34,715 nucleotides of DNA from Rosenbergiella nectarea. Its GTDB lineage: Bacteria > Pseudomonadota > Gammaproteobacteria > Enterobacterales > Enterobacteriaceae. How positions within the stretch are numbered: the stretch's first letter is position 1; every line of letters starts with the position of its first letter. The stretch spans positions 1 to 34,715 of the forward strand of contig NZ_FOGC01000004.1 of NCBI RefSeq assembly GCF_900111105.1, read 5' to 3'. Positions 23,839-34,714 of this stretch are shown one piece after another. Made by a program: the position numbers and the translations under genes. Below the pieces are notes generated by a model that saw nothing but the letters and a program-made list of their open reading frames with translations, was not told the DNA's origin and ran no database searches.

Positions 23839-26421
23839 TTACCCAATCACTAGGTTTAATAGCTTGCCTGGGACGAAAATGGCTTTACGAAGGGTCGCAC
23901 CCTCTAAATATTTCGCCACTAAATGGTCTTCTGCAGCAAGGGCTTGAACTTGCTCTTGCGTGGCATCGGCGGCAACATTAATTTTGGCACGTAGTTTACC
24001 ATTAATCTGAATCACTATAACCACACTCTCTTCGACCATGGCTTGCTGATCCGCGACGGGCCATTGAGCTTCATCAATCGATGTAGTCTGGCCTAAGGCT
24101 TCCCAGAGTACAAAGCAGGCATGTGGAGTAAATGGATAGAGTAGGCGCACGACAGCATTTAAGGCTTCGTCCATTAGCGCTCGGTCTTGCTCACTCTCTT
24201 GCGGGGCACGAGTCAGCTTATTCATTAACTCCATCACTGCAGCAATGGCTGTGTTAAAGGTTTGGCGACGGCCCACATCATCAGATACCTTCGCGATGGT
24301 TTTGTGCACTTCACGACGCAGTGACTTTTGCGCATCATTTAGCGCATCAACGTCTAACGATGCTGCAGTACCTTTGCTGGTATGCTCGTGCACTAAACGC
24401 CACACACGCTTAAGGAAGCGGTTAGCGCCTTCAACACCAGACTCCTGCCATTCCAACGTCATCTCAGCAGGCGAGGCAAACATCATGAATAGACGAACGG
24501 TATCCGCGCCATAGCGTTCAACCATTAATTGCGGATCGATGCCGTTATTTTTGGACTTGGACATTTTACTCATGCCCGCATACACCACTTCGCGGCCAGT
24601 ATTATCGGTCGCTTTCGTCACACGGCCTTTATCATCGCGCTCCACGGTTACGTCGACAGGAGAAACCCAGTTACGCTCACCATTCGCGCCGACATAATAA
24701 TAGGCATCTGCCAATACCATGCCCTGGCAGAGTAGACGTTTTGCCGGCTCATTCGAGTTTACTAGCCCTGCATCACGTAATAACTTGTGGAAGAAGCGGA
24801 AATACATCAAGTGCATGATGGCATGTTCAATGCCACCGATATATTGGTCAACCGGTAACCAGTAGTTCGCCGCCGCGGGGTCAAGCATACCTTGATCGTA
24901 GTGGGTACAAGTGTAACGCGCGTAATACCATGAAGATTCCATAAAGGTATCGAAGGTATCCGTTTCGCGTAAGGCAGGTTGTCCATTGACGGTGGTCTTC
25001 GCCCACTCTGGATCCGCTTTGATTGGACTTGTGATACCGTTCATCACGACATCTTCAGGCAGTAAGACCGGTAATTGATCTTCCGGTGTCGGGACGACCG
25101 TACCATCTTCCAGCGTTACCATAGGGATAGGCGCACCCCAGTAACGTTGGCGGGAAACGCCCCAATCACGCAGACGGTAGTTCACTTTACGAACGCCAAC
25201 GCCTTTTGCGGCTAGCGCATCGGCAATCGCCTTGAAGCCTGCAGTATGGTCCAGTCCATCAAACTCACCAGAGTTGACTAAGCGTCCCTTAAAGGTCATA
25301 GGTTCGCTGCTGACATCAGGAACATTTCCTTCCTCGTCACAGACCACCGGCTTAATCGTTAATTGGTATTTGCTTGCGAATTCCCAGTCACGTTGGTCGT
25401 GTGCGGGGACGGCCATCACTGCGCCGGTACCGTATTCCATTAGGACGAAGTTAGCGACCCATAATGGCAGTTTCTCACCGGTAAGCGGATGAATGACATG
25501 GAAGCAGGTCGCATGACCTTTTTTCTCCATGGTAGCCATCTCGGCTTCGGCAACCTTAGTGTTACGACATTCTTCAATGAATGCAGCCAAAGAGGGATCT
25601 TGCGCAGCCGCTTCTTGGGCTAATGGGTGCCCAGCCGCGACAGCGACGTAGGTTGCTCCCATAAAGGTATCAGGGCGAGTGGTGTAGACGGTCAAGGTGT
25701 CGCTGCGGTCCGCGACAGCAAAGGTAATCTCAACACCTTCTGAACGGCCAATCCAGTTACGTTGCATGGTTTTAACCTGTTCAGGCCAACCTTCTAACGT
25801 ATCCAGATCATTAAGCAGTTCTTCTGCATAATCGGTAATTTTGATGAACCATTGAGGGATCTCTTTGCGTTCGACTTTACTGTCACAGCGCCAGCAGCAT
25901 CCATCAACGACTTGTTCATTCGCTAATACGGTTTGGTCATTCGGGCACCAGTTAACCGCAGAGGTTTTTTTATAAACTAAGCCTTTTTCATAAAGCTTAG
26001 TGAAGAACCATTGTTCCCAACGGTAATACTCTGGCTGACAGGTCGCTAACTCGCGGCTCCAATCGTAACCAAAGCCCAGTAGCTTCAACTGGTTCTTCAT
26101 GTAATCGATATTTTCATAAGTCCAAGGAGCGGGCGCTGTATTGTTTTTAACCGCAGCCCCTTCAGCCGGTAGGCCGAAAGCATCCCAACCGATAGGTTGA
26201 AGAACGTTTTTACCTTGGAGACGTTGATAGCGCGCGATCACATCACCAATGGTGTAGTTACGCACGTGCCCCATGTGGAGTCGGCCAGAAGGATAGGGAA
26301 GCATCGATAGGCAGTAATATTTTTCTTTACCTTCTTGTTCTGTCACTTTGAAGGTTTCTTTTTCATCCCAATGGGCTTGAACGTGTGATTCTATCTCTTC
26401 CGGGCGGTATTGCTCTTGCAT
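23839..26421 (-). CDS. leuS: Leucyl-tRNA synthetase
   Basis: LeuS is a class Ia synthetase that charges tRNA-Leu. Its 860 residues equal E. coli. The HIGH-type motif is [15 protein letters not shown] (about residues 42-56) and the KMSKS motif is [15 protein letters not shown] (about 616-630). The CP1 editing domain contains [20 protein letters not shown], and the C-terminal anticodon and tRNA-binding domains are complete. It is the first gene of the leuS-lptE-holA-nadD cluster. Confidence 0.99.
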   Translation of the reverse strand: MQEQYRPEEIESHVQAHWDEKETFKVTEQEGKEKYYCLSMLPYPSGRLHMGHVRNYTIGDVIARYQRLQGKNVLQPIGWDAFGLPAEGAAVKNNTAPAPWTYENIDYMKNQLKLLGFGYDWSRELATCQPEYYRWEQWFFTKLYEKGLVYKKTSAVNWCPNDQTVLANEQVVDGCCWRCDSKVERKEIPQWFIKITDYAEELLNDLDTLEGWPEQVKTMQRNWIGRSEGVEITFAVADRSDTLTVYTTRPDTFMGATYVAVAAGHPLAQEAAAQDPSLAAFIEECRNTKVAEAEMATMEKKGHATCFHVIHPLTGEKLPLWVANFVLMEYGTGAVMAVPAHDQRDWEFASKYQLTIKPVVCDEEGNVPDVSSEPMTFKGRLVNSGEFDGLDHTAGFKAIADALAAKGVGVRKVNYRLRDWGVSRQRYWGAPIPMVTLEDGTVVPTPEDQLPVLLPEDVVMNGITSPIKADPEWAKTTVNGQPALRETDTFDTFMESSWYYARYTCTHYDQGMLDPAAANYWLPVDQYIGGIEHAIMHLMYFRFFHKLLRDAGLVNSNEPAKRLLCQGMVLADAYYYVGANGERNWVSPVDVTVERDDKGRVTKATDNTGREVVYAGMSKMSKSKNNGIDPQLMVERYGADTVRLFMMFASPAEMTLEWQESGVEGANRFLKRVWRLVHEHTSKGTAASLDVDALNDAQKSLRREVHKTIAKVSDDVGRRQTFNTAIAAVMELMNKLTRAPQESEQDRALMDEALNAVVRLLYPFTPHACFVLWEALGQTTSIDEAQWPVADQQAMVEESVVIVIQINGKLRAKINVAADATQEQVQALAAEDHLVAKYLEGATLRKAIFVPGKLLNLVIG

Positions 26422-26550
26422 GGCGGCCAGTGATCCTTATTAATAAGCGCGGGGCTTGATACAATGACTTTACTTAGATCCGCATAGCATACCCATAAGG
26501 CTGCCGCGCAACAACTGCCAATTCTTGTAAGTCATCATTTGTCGAGGGGA

Positions 26551-26568
26551 GAGCCTCCGAAGAGGCTC
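26551..26568. terminator. Hairpin between lnt and leuS
   Basis: GAGCCTC and GAGGCTC form a perfect 7-bp stem with a CGAA tetraloop a few bases after the lnt stop. No T-tract follows on the minus strand. It may be a weak terminator or a 3' end stabiliser. Confidence 0.5.
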
Positions 26569-26571
26569 GGA

Positions 26572-28110
26572 TTAGTGGGTCGTTTTACGCCGTCTAAGGG
26601 CGACGATGCCGCTCAGCAAACTGATTACCCAAATCGAGATATTACCGGTTAGCGCATAGGGCGTGGCACCACGCGTAGGCGTAATCTCTGCGGTCAGCAC
26701 ATCTGGCTGAAATTGAGGCAGTTGTTTAACCACCGTGCCATCTGCAGCGATCACTGCCGTAATACCGTTATTGGTATCACGTAATAGAGGTTTGCCCAAC
26801 TCGAGCGCTCTCATCCTTGCCATCTGGAAGTGCTGCCAAGGCCCGATGGAGTGACCGAACCAAGCATCATTCGAGACAGTCAGCAGGAAATCAGTCTCTG
26901 GTCGGAGGTTATCGCGCACCTGCTGGCCCAAAACGATTTCATAGCAGATCGCGGTCGTCAATTGATAACCCCCAAGATAGAGCGGTGACTGCGAGTAGGC
27001 ACCACGACTAAATCCTGACATCGGTAGGTCGAAGAAAGGGGCCAAAGGCCGTAACAGCGAGGCCAGCGGAACGAATTCGCCGAAAGGAACCAGATGGTTC
27101 TTCTGATAGCGGTCGGGGCTATAATAACTATAGGGCGATTGATTGCCTAAGGTGATAACCGTATTAAAGTCGTGATAGCGGTTATCGGACATTAAGCGTG
27201 AGTCAACGATCCCGGTTGCCAACAAACTTCCACCTTGGCGCAATTCGTCATCGAGTTGATGAAGAAAAGCTTGCTGATTAGTTTCTAAATCGCTGATCGC
27301 CGACTCAGGCCAAATAATCAGTTTCGCACGGCCAATTTGCGGTGCGGTCAGGCGAGTATAAGTTTGCAAGCTACGGGAAAGTTGTTGAGGATCCCATTTC
27401 ATACTCTGCGCAATATCACCTTGAACTAAAGCCACGGTCGTTTTGCGCTCGGGTTGTTCATGGACCCAATGGATGTAGCGTAGTGGCCAACAAAGCAGTA
27501 ATACGCCTACCGCCGCAATAAGGTAACGAATGCGGCGTTGTTGAAGCGCTAATACCCATGCGCCGGCAATCATCATCAGAACGAAATTAATCGTTTCAAC
27601 CCCAGCGATTGGCGCGATGCCTTTTAGCGGTCCGTCAATTTGACTGTAGCCAAATTGTAGCCAAGGGAAACCCGTCAGTACCCAGCCGCGTAAAAATTCC
27701 GTAACTTGCCATAGCGCTGGCGCAGCGAGCAACAAGCGGGTGGTGCTCGCCCTTGGCCAGAAACGGTTTAACACTAAGGCAAACAGTAAAGTGAACAGCG
27801 ATAGCCAAGCGGCCAGTAGTATCACTAAAAAGACATTGACTGGACCAGGCATGCCACCGAAGGTCGCAATACTGACGTAGACCCAGTTTATCCCGCTACC
27901 GAATAGCCCCATACCCCAGCAATAACCAATCGCAGCGGCTTGTGCGGTTCTACGATGGGTGGTAAGCCATTGCAAACCAAATAATGAAACGAGGGCCGCA
28001 GGCCAGAGATCAAAAGGGGAAAAAGCCAGGGTGCCAATGGCACCCGTGACGAGAGCAAGGAGAAGACGAACCGATTGTCGGTCAATGAATTTACTGACTG
28101 CCATAAGCAT
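26572..28110 (-). CDS. lnt: Apolipoprotein N-acyltransferase
   Basis: Lnt adds the third acyl chain to lipoproteins in the inner membrane. Its 512 residues equal E. coli. About seven N-terminal membrane segments are followed by the periplasmic nitrilase domain with the catalytic Glu ([12 protein letters not shown]), Lys ([14 protein letters not shown]) and Cys (TTAICYEIV), then a final membrane helix. ATG 28110 overlaps the corC stop (TAATG). ATG 28104 ([10 protein letters not shown]) matches the E. coli start better and is an alternative. Confidence 0.97.
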   Translation of the reverse strand: MLMAVSKFIDRQSVRLLLALVTGAIGTLAFSPFDLWPAALVSLFGLQWLTTHRRTAQAAAIGYCWGMGLFGSGINWVYVSIATFGGMPGPVNVFLVILLAAWLSLFTLLFALVLNRFWPRASTTRLLLAAPALWQVTEFLRGWVLTGFPWLQFGYSQIDGPLKGIAPIAGVETINFVLMMIAGAWVLALQQRRIRYLIAAVGVLLLCWPLRYIHWVHEQPERKTTVALVQGDIAQSMKWDPQQLSRSLQTYTRLTAPQIGRAKLIIWPESAISDLETNQQAFLHQLDDELRQGGSLLATGIVDSRLMSDNRYHDFNTVITLGNQSPYSYYSPDRYQKNHLVPFGEFVPLASLLRPLAPFFDLPMSGFSRGAYSQSPLYLGGYQLTTAICYEIVLGQQVRDNLRPETDFLLTVSNDAWFGHSIGPWQHFQMARMRALELGKPLLRDTNNGITAVIAADGTVVKQLPQFQPDVLTAEITPTRGATPYALTGNISIWVISLLSGIVALRRRKTTH

Positions 28111-28991
28111 TAGTCGTCGCTAAGAGTAATAGGGGCGGCATCGTCAGGAATGCGGACATGCACTTGGATGATACGGCGACGATCGGCCACAGCGACTTTG
28201 AATTGATACCCGTCAATCGTGATACTCTCACCGCGAGCGGGAAGATGACCAAAGCTTTGCATCACAAGTCCTCCGACGGTATCCACTTCATCATCGCTGA
28301 AGTTGGTATCGAATTGCTGATTGAAATCGTCGATGGACATTAAGGCTCTGACCGTATAAGTATGACGGTTGAGCTGACGGACATCGGCATCTTCGACATC
28401 ATCATATTCGTCTTCGATTTCGCCGACGATAAGCTCGAGAATATCCTCAATGGTGACCAGGCCGGCCACCCCACCGAATTCATCGATGACGATAGCCATG
28501 TGATAGCGTTGCGAACGGAACTCTTTCAACATGCGGTCAACACGTTTGCTTTCCGGTACGACGACCACAGGACGTAGCACCTTTTCGATGCTAAAGGCTT
28601 CGGCATCGCTACGCATAAAGGGCAGCAGATCTTTGGCCATTAAGATGCCTTCAACGTGGTCTTTATCTTCGCTGATGACGGGAAAACGAGAGTGCGCGGT
28701 ATCAACAATGATATTTAAGCAGCTATCAAGTGTTTGGTCGCGTTTTAGCGTGACCATTTGTGAGCGAGGGATCATGATATCCCGTACCCGTTGTTGCGCA
28801 ATGTCCATCACGCCTTCGATCATGTCACGGGTATCTTCATCAATCAGATCTTTTTGTTCAGAATCTCGGATCAGTTCTAATAATTCATCACGGTTTTTCG
28901 GTTCACCATGAAAAAGCTGATTGAGGAGTAATGAAAAAAATCCTTTTTTATTACTAGGGGTATCATTATTTTGAGAATGGTCGTCGCTCAT
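28110..28991 (-). CDS. corC: CorC/YbeX CBS-domain protein
   Basis: This 293-residue protein runs from [20 protein letters not shown], as in E. coli YbeX. A tandem CBS pair (about residues 70-190, with [20 protein letters not shown] and [20 protein letters not shown]) is followed by a CorC_HlyC domain (about 205-285). It has been linked to magnesium/cobalt efflux and, with YbeY and YbeZ, to ribosome homeostasis. I dropped an upstream extension ([11 protein letters not shown]), which lacks family support. It lies in the ybeZ-ybeY-corC-lnt operon. Confidence 0.96.
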   Translation of the reverse strand: MSDDHSQNNDTPSNKKGFFSLLLNQLFHGEPKNRDELLELIRDSEQKDLIDEDTRDMIEGVMDIAQQRVRDIMIPRSQMVTLKRDQTLDSCLNIIVDTAHSRFPVISEDKDHVEGILMAKDLLPFMRSDAEAFSIEKVLRPVVVVPESKRVDRMLKEFRSQRYHMAIVIDEFGGVAGLVTIEDILELIVGEIEDEYDDVEDADVRQLNRHTYTVRALMSIDDFNQQFDTNFSDDEVDTVGGLVMQSFGHLPARGESITIDGYQFKVAVADRRRIIQVHVRIPDDAAPITLSDD

Positions 28992-29066
28992 GGCGGTTTT
29001 ATGTAGATCTCTCGTTAAGTAAACTTTGGTGGCAAGGACAACAACACTTACCACCCCTTACAGCAA

Positions 29067-29543
29067 TTACGCTTCTTTTTCAGAAATGTACGGGTCAGTA
29101 TAACCAAGCGCAAGCATTATCTCAGTTTCCAAGGCTTCCATCTCTTCCGCCTCTTCATCGACAATATGGTCGTAGCCCAGCAGGTGCAGGCTACCATGAA
29201 TTACCATGTGTGCCCAATGGGCCTCTAGCGTCTTATGTTGCTCTACCGCTTCTTGCTCAACCACTTGGCGGCAGATGATCAAATCGCCTAATAGCGGAAA
29301 ATCTTCAATGCCAGGTGGGGCTTCAAAAGGAAAGGATAGCACATTTGTGGGTTTATCCTTACCTCGCCAAGTATGATTCAATTCATGGCTTTCTGCCTCA
29401 TCCACTAAGCGAATAGTGACTTCGCTCACTGGCTGAAACGGGCTTACCGCGGCAGTCAACCAGCGATGGAATTGTGCTTCACTGGGTAAGCCTTCCGCTG
29501 AGGCGCACACATTTTGTAAATCTAAAATAATGTCTTGTTCCAT
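29067..29543 (-). CDS. ybeY: Endoribonuclease YbeY
   Basis: YbeY is a zinc-dependent RNase active in 16S rRNA 3' maturation and 70S quality control. Its 158 residues compare with 155 in E. coli. The metal site [11 protein letters not shown] (consensus H3xH5xH) is intact, preceded by [17 protein letters not shown]. Its ATG overlaps the ybeZ stop (TAATG), as expected for proteins that act together. Confidence 0.97.
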   Translation of the reverse strand: MEQDIILDLQNVCASAEGLPSEAQFHRWLTAAVSPFQPVSEVTIRLVDEAESHELNHTWRGKDKPTNVLSFPFEAPPGIEDFPLLGDLIICRQVVEQEAVEQHKTLEAHWAHMVIHGSLHLLGYDHIVDEEAEEMEALETEIMLALGYTDPYISEKEA

Positions 29544-30592
29544 TAGTTTTCCTGGGCAGGGGCTTGTGCTTCACGCTTTCTTTCTTCCGCGCGTTCAGCT
29601 CGGCGTTGCTGATCCGCTTCTTCCCATGCCTCATAGGCCGTGACAATACGCGCAACGACGGGGTGCCTTACGACATCTTCGCTGTGGAAGAAGTTAAAAC
29701 TAAGCTCTTTAACCTCTGACAGCACTTCAATGGCATGTTTTAAACCGGACTTAGCATTGCGAGGCAGGTCAATCTGAGTAATATCCCCAGTAATGACCGC
29801 TTTAGAATTAAAACCAATCCGCGTTAAGAACATTTTCATCTGCTCGATAGTGGTGTTTTGGCTCTCATCTAAAATAATAAAAGCATCATTCAGCGTACGT
29901 CCGCGCATATAGGCGAGGGGGGCGACTTCGATGACATTACGTTCGATTAATTTCTCGACCCGTTCGAAGCCAAGCATTTCAAAGAGTGCATCATACAGAG
30001 GACGTAAGTAAGGATCGACCTTTTGACTTAAATCGCCCGGTAAAAATCCGAGCTTTTCGCCCGCTTCTACCGCTGGACGGGTAAGCAGGATGCGTCGTAT
30101 TTCTTGTTTTTCTAGCGCATCGACAGCTGCCGCGACGGCCAAGTAGGTTTTGCCCGTCCCCGCTGGACCAATACCAAAGGTGATATCATGGCCAAAGATA
30201 TTGGCAATGTACTGGGCTTGGTTAGGCGTGCGCGGTTTAATCACCCCACGGCGCGTTTGGATATTAATGGCTTTACCAAAGTTAGGGACGCTGTCAGCAG
30301 TCTGTTCCAGTACGCCACTCTCTTTGATGGCTAAATGGATATTCTCAGGCAAAATATCTTGGGTCTGACCCCGAACCGGTGCGGTGTCGACATAGAGATC
30401 TTTCAATATATTTTCTGCTGCCGCGACGACTAGTGCGCGACCCGCCAGCTTGAAGTGATTATCGCGACGATTAATTTCGAGGCCTAGTCGACGCTCTAGC
30501 TGTTTAAGATTGTCATCAAAAGGCCCACAAAGGCTGAGCAAGCGCTGATTGTCGGCAGGTTCAAGTGTGATTTCACGGGTTTCAATATTCAA
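29543..30592 (-). CDS. ybeZ: PhoH-like ATPase YbeZ
   Basis: YbeZ is a cytoplasmic PhoH-family NTPase/RNA helicase partner of YbeY. Walker A is [16 protein letters not shown] and Walker B is [10 protein letters not shown]; the preceding KH-like region and [11 protein letters not shown] are typical. I chose the TTG start at 30592, which gives [15 protein letters not shown] as in E. coli (which also begins there). AAGAGG lies six bases upstream and itself falls inside the alternative GTG start at 30610. The predicted length is 349 residues. It heads the ybeZ-ybeY-corC-lnt operon. Confidence 0.95.
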   Translation of the reverse strand: MNIETREITLEPADNQRLLSLCGPFDDNLKQLERRLGLEINRRDNHFKLAGRALVVAAAENILKDLYVDTAPVRGQTQDILPENIHLAIKESGVLEQTADSVPNFGKAINIQTRRGVIKPRTPNQAQYIANIFGHDITFGIGPAGTGKTYLAVAAAVDALEKQEIRRILLTRPAVEAGEKLGFLPGDLSQKVDPYLRPLYDALFEMLGFERVEKLIERNVIEVAPLAYMRGRTLNDAFIILDESQNTTIEQMKMFLTRIGFNSKAVITGDITQIDLPRNAKSGLKHAIEVLSEVKELSFNFFHSEDVVRHPVVARIVTAYEAWEEADQQRRAERAEERKREAQAPAQEN

Positions 30593-30810
30593 ATTTATCC
30601 TCTTTTTCACTTGGGTCGATCGATTACCGACGGTTGGAATGAAGCATAATGAATCAGATTATTTATGCTGGTTGCATGGGATGCAAGCTATCTCCCAGAT
30701 GTGGGGGCACAATCTGCAAAAACAAGGTGGCATTATCGGCTGGAGGTCCCTGCAATGGCTGTGGTTCCACGCAGGGCACTCATTCACTTTACCGATATAG
30801 CATAGAGGCC

Positions 30811-31221
30811 CTAATTCCCCCGATAGGTCGAGTAGCCATATTGGCTTAACAACAGGGGAATATGAAGCTTTTCATTCTCTTGCGAGACGCTGAAAATAAC
30901 GGGGATTTCAGGGAAGAAACTCGCCTGTCCCTGGTGGGTAAAGTAGTCCCCGGTTTCGAAGGTGACCTTATAAACCCCTTTGGCCATTGCAGAGTCCTGT
31001 GGGTAGAGGGATTTTACACGGCTATTGCTGTCAGTTTTACCAGTCGCTAACTTCTGCCAACCCGTGTCGGTCTTTTTTTCTAGAACGACGGTAACGTCAG
31101 CTGAGGGTTTACCGGTTTGCTGGTTAAGAATATGCACGCTTAAGGTTCCCTCGGGGGCAGCCATAGCGGCTGGTAACCAAGTTAAACAGAGTACAGGGAT
31201 GAGTGATGCTACAACTTTCAT
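30811..31221 (-). CDS. hiuH: Periplasmic 5-hydroxyisourate hydrolase (transthyretin-related)
   Basis: HiuH hydrolyses 5-hydroxyisourate from urate oxidation. The 136 residues begin [20 protein letters not shown] with a signal peptide ending AMAA. The transthyretin fold shows [20 protein letters not shown] (catalytic His), [10 protein letters not shown] and the family C-terminus [10 protein letters not shown]; the last residue is Asn instead of the usual Ser. I chose ATG 31221, since it opens the signal peptide. In E. coli hiuH lies elsewhere, next to yedX/yedY-type genes. Here it is a lone gene between ybeZ and a DUF1737 gene, with no other purine-degradation gene in view. Confidence 0.92.
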   Translation of the reverse strand: MKVVASLIPVLCLTWLPAAMAAPEGTLSVHILNQQTGKPSADVTVVLEKKTDTGWQKLATGKTDSNSRVKSLYPQDSAMAKGVYKVTFETGDYFTHQGQASFFPEIPVIFSVSQENEKLHIPLLLSQYGYSTYRGN

Positions 31222-31482
31222 AGGGGCCTCGTAGATAAGATAGGATTTCCCTTTTAGCATAGTCACGAAACGCTGCGATGTGAGACATTGCTTGTTATTT
31301 CGTGACGCATTCATCATTAAGCCTTTTCGACGCTAAGTCAGGGGAAGCCCGGCCGATGTATCAAGAGGGATACTTATCCGCTTTTAATCGACGTTTGAGT
31401 AAGTCGAAGCCTCTCGAAGGGCAGTCTAAGCCACTGCGTGACTTAGACTGCAGAATAAGAACTCAGTGTCTTGTGTCCTGAT
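31222..31482. other. Intergenic region with perfect 10-bp inverted repeat
   Basis: There is no gene between hiuH and the DUF1737 gene. GCAGTCTAAG (31421-31430) and CTTAGACTGC (31442-31451) form a perfect 10-bp stem with an 11-base loop, 32 bases after the DUF1737 stop. It lacks a T-tract and may still terminate or protect that transcript. The hiuH promoter must lie in the left part, and I cannot place it. Confidence 0.5.
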
Positions 31483-31671
31483 CTACGGGGTAGTGAGGAT
31501 TACCGCTTGTGCAGCAATCATACATTGCTTTGCTGAGTCGTAGGCGAGGCTGGGGGAGCCATACAGGATATAACCGCGGTCTAACATTTCAGAGACTTTA
31601 CGACAGAAGCTCGCATCGTCAGGGCCAGTGAGGAGTCGATAACGTGGCAGTGGTGTGTCTTGTTCAATCAT
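31483..31671 (-). CDS. DUF1737 domain protein (62 aa)
   Basis: This small soluble protein has the DUF1737 pattern: PRYRLLTGPDDASFCRKVSE, then MLDRGYILYGSPSLAYD and a final MIAAQAVILTTP. Members are widespread in proteobacteria and have no established function. A clear RBS (AAAGGA, six to seven bases before ATG 31671) supports the start. It stands alone after the miaB terminator, so it needs its own promoter in 31680-31735, which I could not identify. Confidence 0.85.
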   Translation of the reverse strand: MIEQDTPLPRYRLLTGPDDASFCRKVSEMLDRGYILYGSPSLAYDSAKQCMIAAQAVILTTP

Positions 31672-31737
31672 CGTAGATCCTTTATCGGGTTTAGATCCAA
31701 GAAGGATTGATTGCTGTAGGAAAAGGTATCGATGTCA

Positions 31738-31766
31738 TAAAAAAGCCCTGTATGACACAGGGCTTT
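31738..31766 (-). terminator. Intrinsic terminator of miaB
   Basis: AAAGCCCTGT (31742-31751) and ACAGGGCTTT (31757-31766) form a perfect 10-bp stem with a five-base loop. On the minus strand the stem is followed by a T-run. It is about 60 bases beyond the miaB stop. Confidence 0.93.
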
Positions 31767-31827
31767 ATAGAGACGAGCGAATAAAAGGTTCTGTTTTCTA
31801 GGTCGCAACCTGTATTTTAGCGAATGA

Positions 31828-33252
31828 CTAAGGCTGAAACACCCCAACACCCAGCTCGTTCTCTTTACGAGTACGGGCAATAACTGAAGCCGGGCTTTCA
31901 ACGACACGGAGTCCCATCTCAGCTTCTGTGCGCACTACTTTGCCGCGCAATGAGTTAGGCAACACATCGGTAACCTCGATGTCGACGAACTTACCGACCA
32001 TATCTGGCGTCCCTTCGAAGTTTACGACACGGTTATTTTCGGTACGCCCTGACAGTTCCATCACGTTTTTACGCGACGTACCTTCCACCAACACGCGTTG
32101 CTCTGTGCCCAACATACGACGGCTCCACGCCTGCGCTTGCTGATTGATACGATCTTGCAGAATGTAGAGACGTTGTTTTTTCTCTTCATCGCTCACATCA
32201 TCTGGCAGATCTGCTGCGGGGGTGCCTGGACGAGCCGAATAGATAAAACTGAAGCTCATGTCGAAATTGACATCGGCAATCAACTTCATGGTCTGTTCGA
32301 AGTCTTCTTGTGTTTCACCCGGGAAACCGATAATAAAATCAGAACTGATCTGGATAGTAGGGCGAGCAGCACGAAGCTTGCGAATGATAGCCTTAAACTC
32401 TAGCCCAGTATGCGCGCGCTTCATCAGCATTAGAATACGATCCGCACCGCTTTGTACCGGAAGGTGTAGGAAGCTGACTAATTCTGGCGTATCACGATAA
32501 ACCTCGATGATATCGTCAGTAAATTCGATCGGGTGGCTGGTGGTAAAACGGATCCGGTCAATGCCATCGATGGCGGCCACTAAACGGATCAATTCGGCGA
32601 AGGTACAGATCGCGCCATCGTAATGCTCACCGCGATAGGCGTTGACGTTTTGCCCGAGAAGATTGACTTCACGGACGCCTTGCGCCGCCAGCTGGGCAAT
32701 TTCAAATAGAATATCATCGCTAGGGCGGCTAACCTCTTCACCACGGGTATAAGGCACGACACAGAAGGTACAATATTTATTACAGCCTTCCATGATCGAG
32801 ACAAAGGCCGTCGGACCTTCAGCACGAGGCTCTGGCAGGCGGTCAAATTTCTCAATCTCTGGGAAGCTGATATCGACGACTGGGCTTTTGTTTCCCCGTA
32901 CACTGTTGATCATCTCGGGCAAGCGGTGCAGGGTTTGAGGACCAAAAACGATATCAACATAGTGCGCACGTTGACGAATATGATCGCCTTCTTGGGAAGC
33001 GACACAGCCGCCCACCCCGATAATCAGTTCAGGATTACGCTCTTTTAAGGCTCTCCAGCGACCAAGTTGGTGGAAAACCTTTTCTTGTGCTTTTTCACGG
33101 ATAGAGCAGGTGTTTAGAAGTAACACATCTGCTTCTTCGGCATTCTCGGTTAAAGAAAAGCCGTGGGTGCTGTTAAGGAGATCTGCCATTTTAGATGAAT
33201 CGTATTCGTTCATCTGGCAGCCCCAAGTCTTAATATGTAATTTTTTCGTCAT
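31828..33252 (-). CDS. miaB: tRNA-2-methylthio-N6-isopentenyladenosine synthase
   Basis: MiaB is a radical-SAM methylthiotransferase acting on i6A37 of tRNAs reading UNN codons. The 474 residues from ATG 33252 equal E. coli. The N-terminal cluster cysteines are in [23 protein letters not shown] and GGCVASQEG. The SAM-cluster motif is [18 protein letters not shown], and the C-terminal TRAM domain spans about residues 378-440. An upstream in-frame extension ([10 protein letters not shown]) has no family support. It is divergent from ubiF and followed by a strong terminator. Confidence 0.98.
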   Translation of the reverse strand: MTKKLHIKTWGCQMNEYDSSKMADLLNSTHGFSLTENAEEADVLLLNTCSIREKAQEKVFHQLGRWRALKERNPELIIGVGGCVASQEGDHIRQRAHYVDIVFGPQTLHRLPEMINSVRGNKSPVVDISFPEIEKFDRLPEPRAEGPTAFVSIMEGCNKYCTFCVVPYTRGEEVSRPSDDILFEIAQLAAQGVREVNLLGQNVNAYRGEHYDGAICTFAELIRLVAAIDGIDRIRFTTSHPIEFTDDIIEVYRDTPELVSFLHLPVQSGADRILMLMKRAHTGLEFKAIIRKLRAARPTIQISSDFIIGFPGETQEDFEQTMKLIADVNFDMSFSFIYSARPGTPAADLPDDVSDEEKKQRLYILQDRINQQAQAWSRRMLGTEQRVLVEGTSRKNVMELSGRTENNRVVNFEGTPDMVGKFVDIEVTDVLPNSLRGKVVRTEAEMGLRVVESPASVIARTRKENELGVGVFQP

Positions 33253-33341
33253 CGAACGGGCCATTGATTTAGTGCAAGGATCGGCTAGTCGCATATTGTA
33301 ATGCTTTGCTGCTGTTGTGACCAGTATAACGGATAATCTGT

Positions 33342-33370
33342 TTACCACGAAAATTACGGTACACTATATA
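33342..33370 (+). promoter_or_regulatory. Putative promoter of ubiF
   Basis: TTACCA (33342-33347) and TATATA (33365-33370) are spaced 17 bp on the plus strand, placing transcription start about 50 bases before the ubiF ATG. The 170-base gap also serves the divergent miaB, whose promoter I could not assign. Confidence 0.45.
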
Positions 33371-33425
33371 GATTATTTTAATTTCACGAAGCGCAGAGAA
33401 TGTGTTTCGCAATGAAGGCGGGGCT

Positions 33426-34604
33426 ATGCAGACAGAGCATTTTGACGTGGTGATTAATGGGGGAGGCATGGTAGGCGCGGCCTTGGCGTGCGGTTTAACC
33501 CAGCAAAATTTCCGCGTGGCCGTTATTGAGCGCCGCGAGCCTGAACCCTATTCACCTACCTCTCAACCGGATGTGAGAATTTCTGCTATCAGTCGTACCT
33601 CTGTCGCCTTACTGGAGGAAATCGGGGCTTGGTCAGAGATTCTGGCTAGACGTTGTGCCCCTTACCGTCAATTAGAAACCTGGGAATGGCAAAGCGCGAA
33701 AACGGAATTCAGTGCTGCACTCCTCAACTTGCCAGAATTAGGCTTCATGGTAGAGAACCAAGTTTTGCAGCGGGTGCTATGGGAGCGTATGCAAGCTCTC
33801 GATATTACCTTGCTGGCCCCTGCTACCCTAGACACCATGACCTATCTCCCCGAACAGGAAAAGTGGCAGGTGGTCTTAGATCAAGGTACAGCGATAACCT
33901 GTTCCTTATTGGTCGGGGCCGATGGCGCACATTCTCAAGTTAGACAAGGTGCAGGAATTGGTATCCAAGGGTGGGATTACCAGCAATCTTGCATGTTGAT
34001 TTCGGTGGAGTGCGACGAAGAGCCGGGTGATACGACGTGGCAGCAATTTACGCCAAATGGACCGCGAGCTTTTCTCCCACTCTATGGCCATTACGCCTCT
34101 TTGGTCTGGTATGACAGTCCGGCACGTATCAATCAATTAAAGAAACTTACTCCAGCACAATTAGACCAAGAGATCGTTCAGCATTTTCCCGCCTGTGTGG
34201 GTAAAGTGAAGACTTTACGCAGTGGCGCTTTTCCCTTAACCCGTCGGCATGCGACAGCTTATGTTAAACCCGGTATCGCGTTAGTGGGCGATGCGGCGCA
34301 CACGATTAACCCGTTAGCGGGGCAGGGGGTCAATCTTGGCTATCGTGATGTCGATGCTCTGATTGATGTGCTGGTCACCGCTCGCCGGGCGACGATGCCT
34401 TGGTGGCGACTTGAGACATTGAAGCGTTACCAGCGCAAGCGCCATGCCGATAATTTAATGATGCAAACCGGCATGGATGTATTCTATTTCGCGTTCAGTA
34501 ATCAGCATGCTCCCTTAGAAATCATAAGAAATATTGGATTAATGGCGGCGCAACGAGGGGGATGGTTGAAACGAAAAGCGCTCAGTTATGCATTAGGATT
34601 ATAG
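33426..34604 (+). CDS. ubiF: 3-demethoxyubiquinol 3-hydroxylase (C6 hydroxylase)
   Basis: UbiF is a flavin monooxygenase that catalyses the C6 hydroxylation step of aerobic ubiquinone synthesis, working with the cytoplasmic Ubi complex. Its 392 residues compare with 391 in E. coli. FAD motifs are NGGGMVGAALACGL (about 12-25), PDVRISAISRTS (about 48-59), LVGADGAHSQVRQ (about 160-172) and ALVGDAAHTINPLAGQGVNL (about 283-302). ATG 33426 has AAGGCGGGG upstream. A GTG at 33402 is in frame but less likely. Confidence 0.96.
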   Translation: MQTEHFDVVINGGGMVGAALACGLTQQNFRVAVIERREPEPYSPTSQPDVRISAISRTSVALLEEIGAWSEILARRCAPYRQLETWEWQSAKTEFSAALLNLPELGFMVENQVLQRVLWERMQALDITLLAPATLDTMTYLPEQEKWQVVLDQGTAITCSLLVGADGAHSQVRQGAGIGIQGWDYQQSCMLISVECDEEPGDTTWQQFTPNGPRAFLPLYGHYASLVWYDSPARINQLKKLTPAQLDQEIVQHFPACVGKVKTLRSGAFPLTRRHATAYVKPGIALVGDAAHTINPLAGQGVNLGYRDVDALIDVLVTARRATMPWWRLETLKRYQRKRHADNLMMQTGMDVFYFAFSNQHAPLEIIRNIGLMAAQRGGWLKRKALSYALGL

Positions 34605-34612
34605 AAACGGCT

Positions 34613-34640
34613 AAACGTCAGCGAGAGTTGGCGTTTTTTT
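34613..34640 (+). terminator. Intrinsic terminator of ubiF
   Basis: AAACGTCA (34613-34620) pairs with TGGCGTTT (34629-34636, one G-T wobble), followed by a T-run. The T-run touches the CCA end of the convergent tRNA-Gln. Confidence 0.8.
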
Positions 34641-34714
34641 GGCTGGGATACCTGGATTCGAACCAGGGAATGCCGGTATCAAAAACCGGTGCCTTACCGC
34701 TTGGCGATATCCCA
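34640..34714 (-). tRNA. tRNA-Gln (anticodon TTG)
   Basis: The minus strand has an acceptor TGGGATA/TATCCCA, an anticodon stem ACCGG/CCGGT type around TTTTGAT with anticodon TTG, a T-arm with GGTTCGAATCC and an encoded CCA at 34640-34642. It lies beside ubiF as in E. coli, where a cluster of Met, Leu and Gln tRNAs follows; the window ends one base past its 5' end, so the rest of such a cluster is not visible. Confidence 0.95.

Noticed and set aside
28531-28911. 126-aa plus-strand frame inside corC
   Set aside because: It lies wholly antisense to a well-conserved gene and has low-complexity Ser/Arg composition.
31668-31907. 79-aa minus-strand frame overlapping the end of miaB
   Set aside because: It runs through the miaB terminator and out of frame through the miaB C-terminus.
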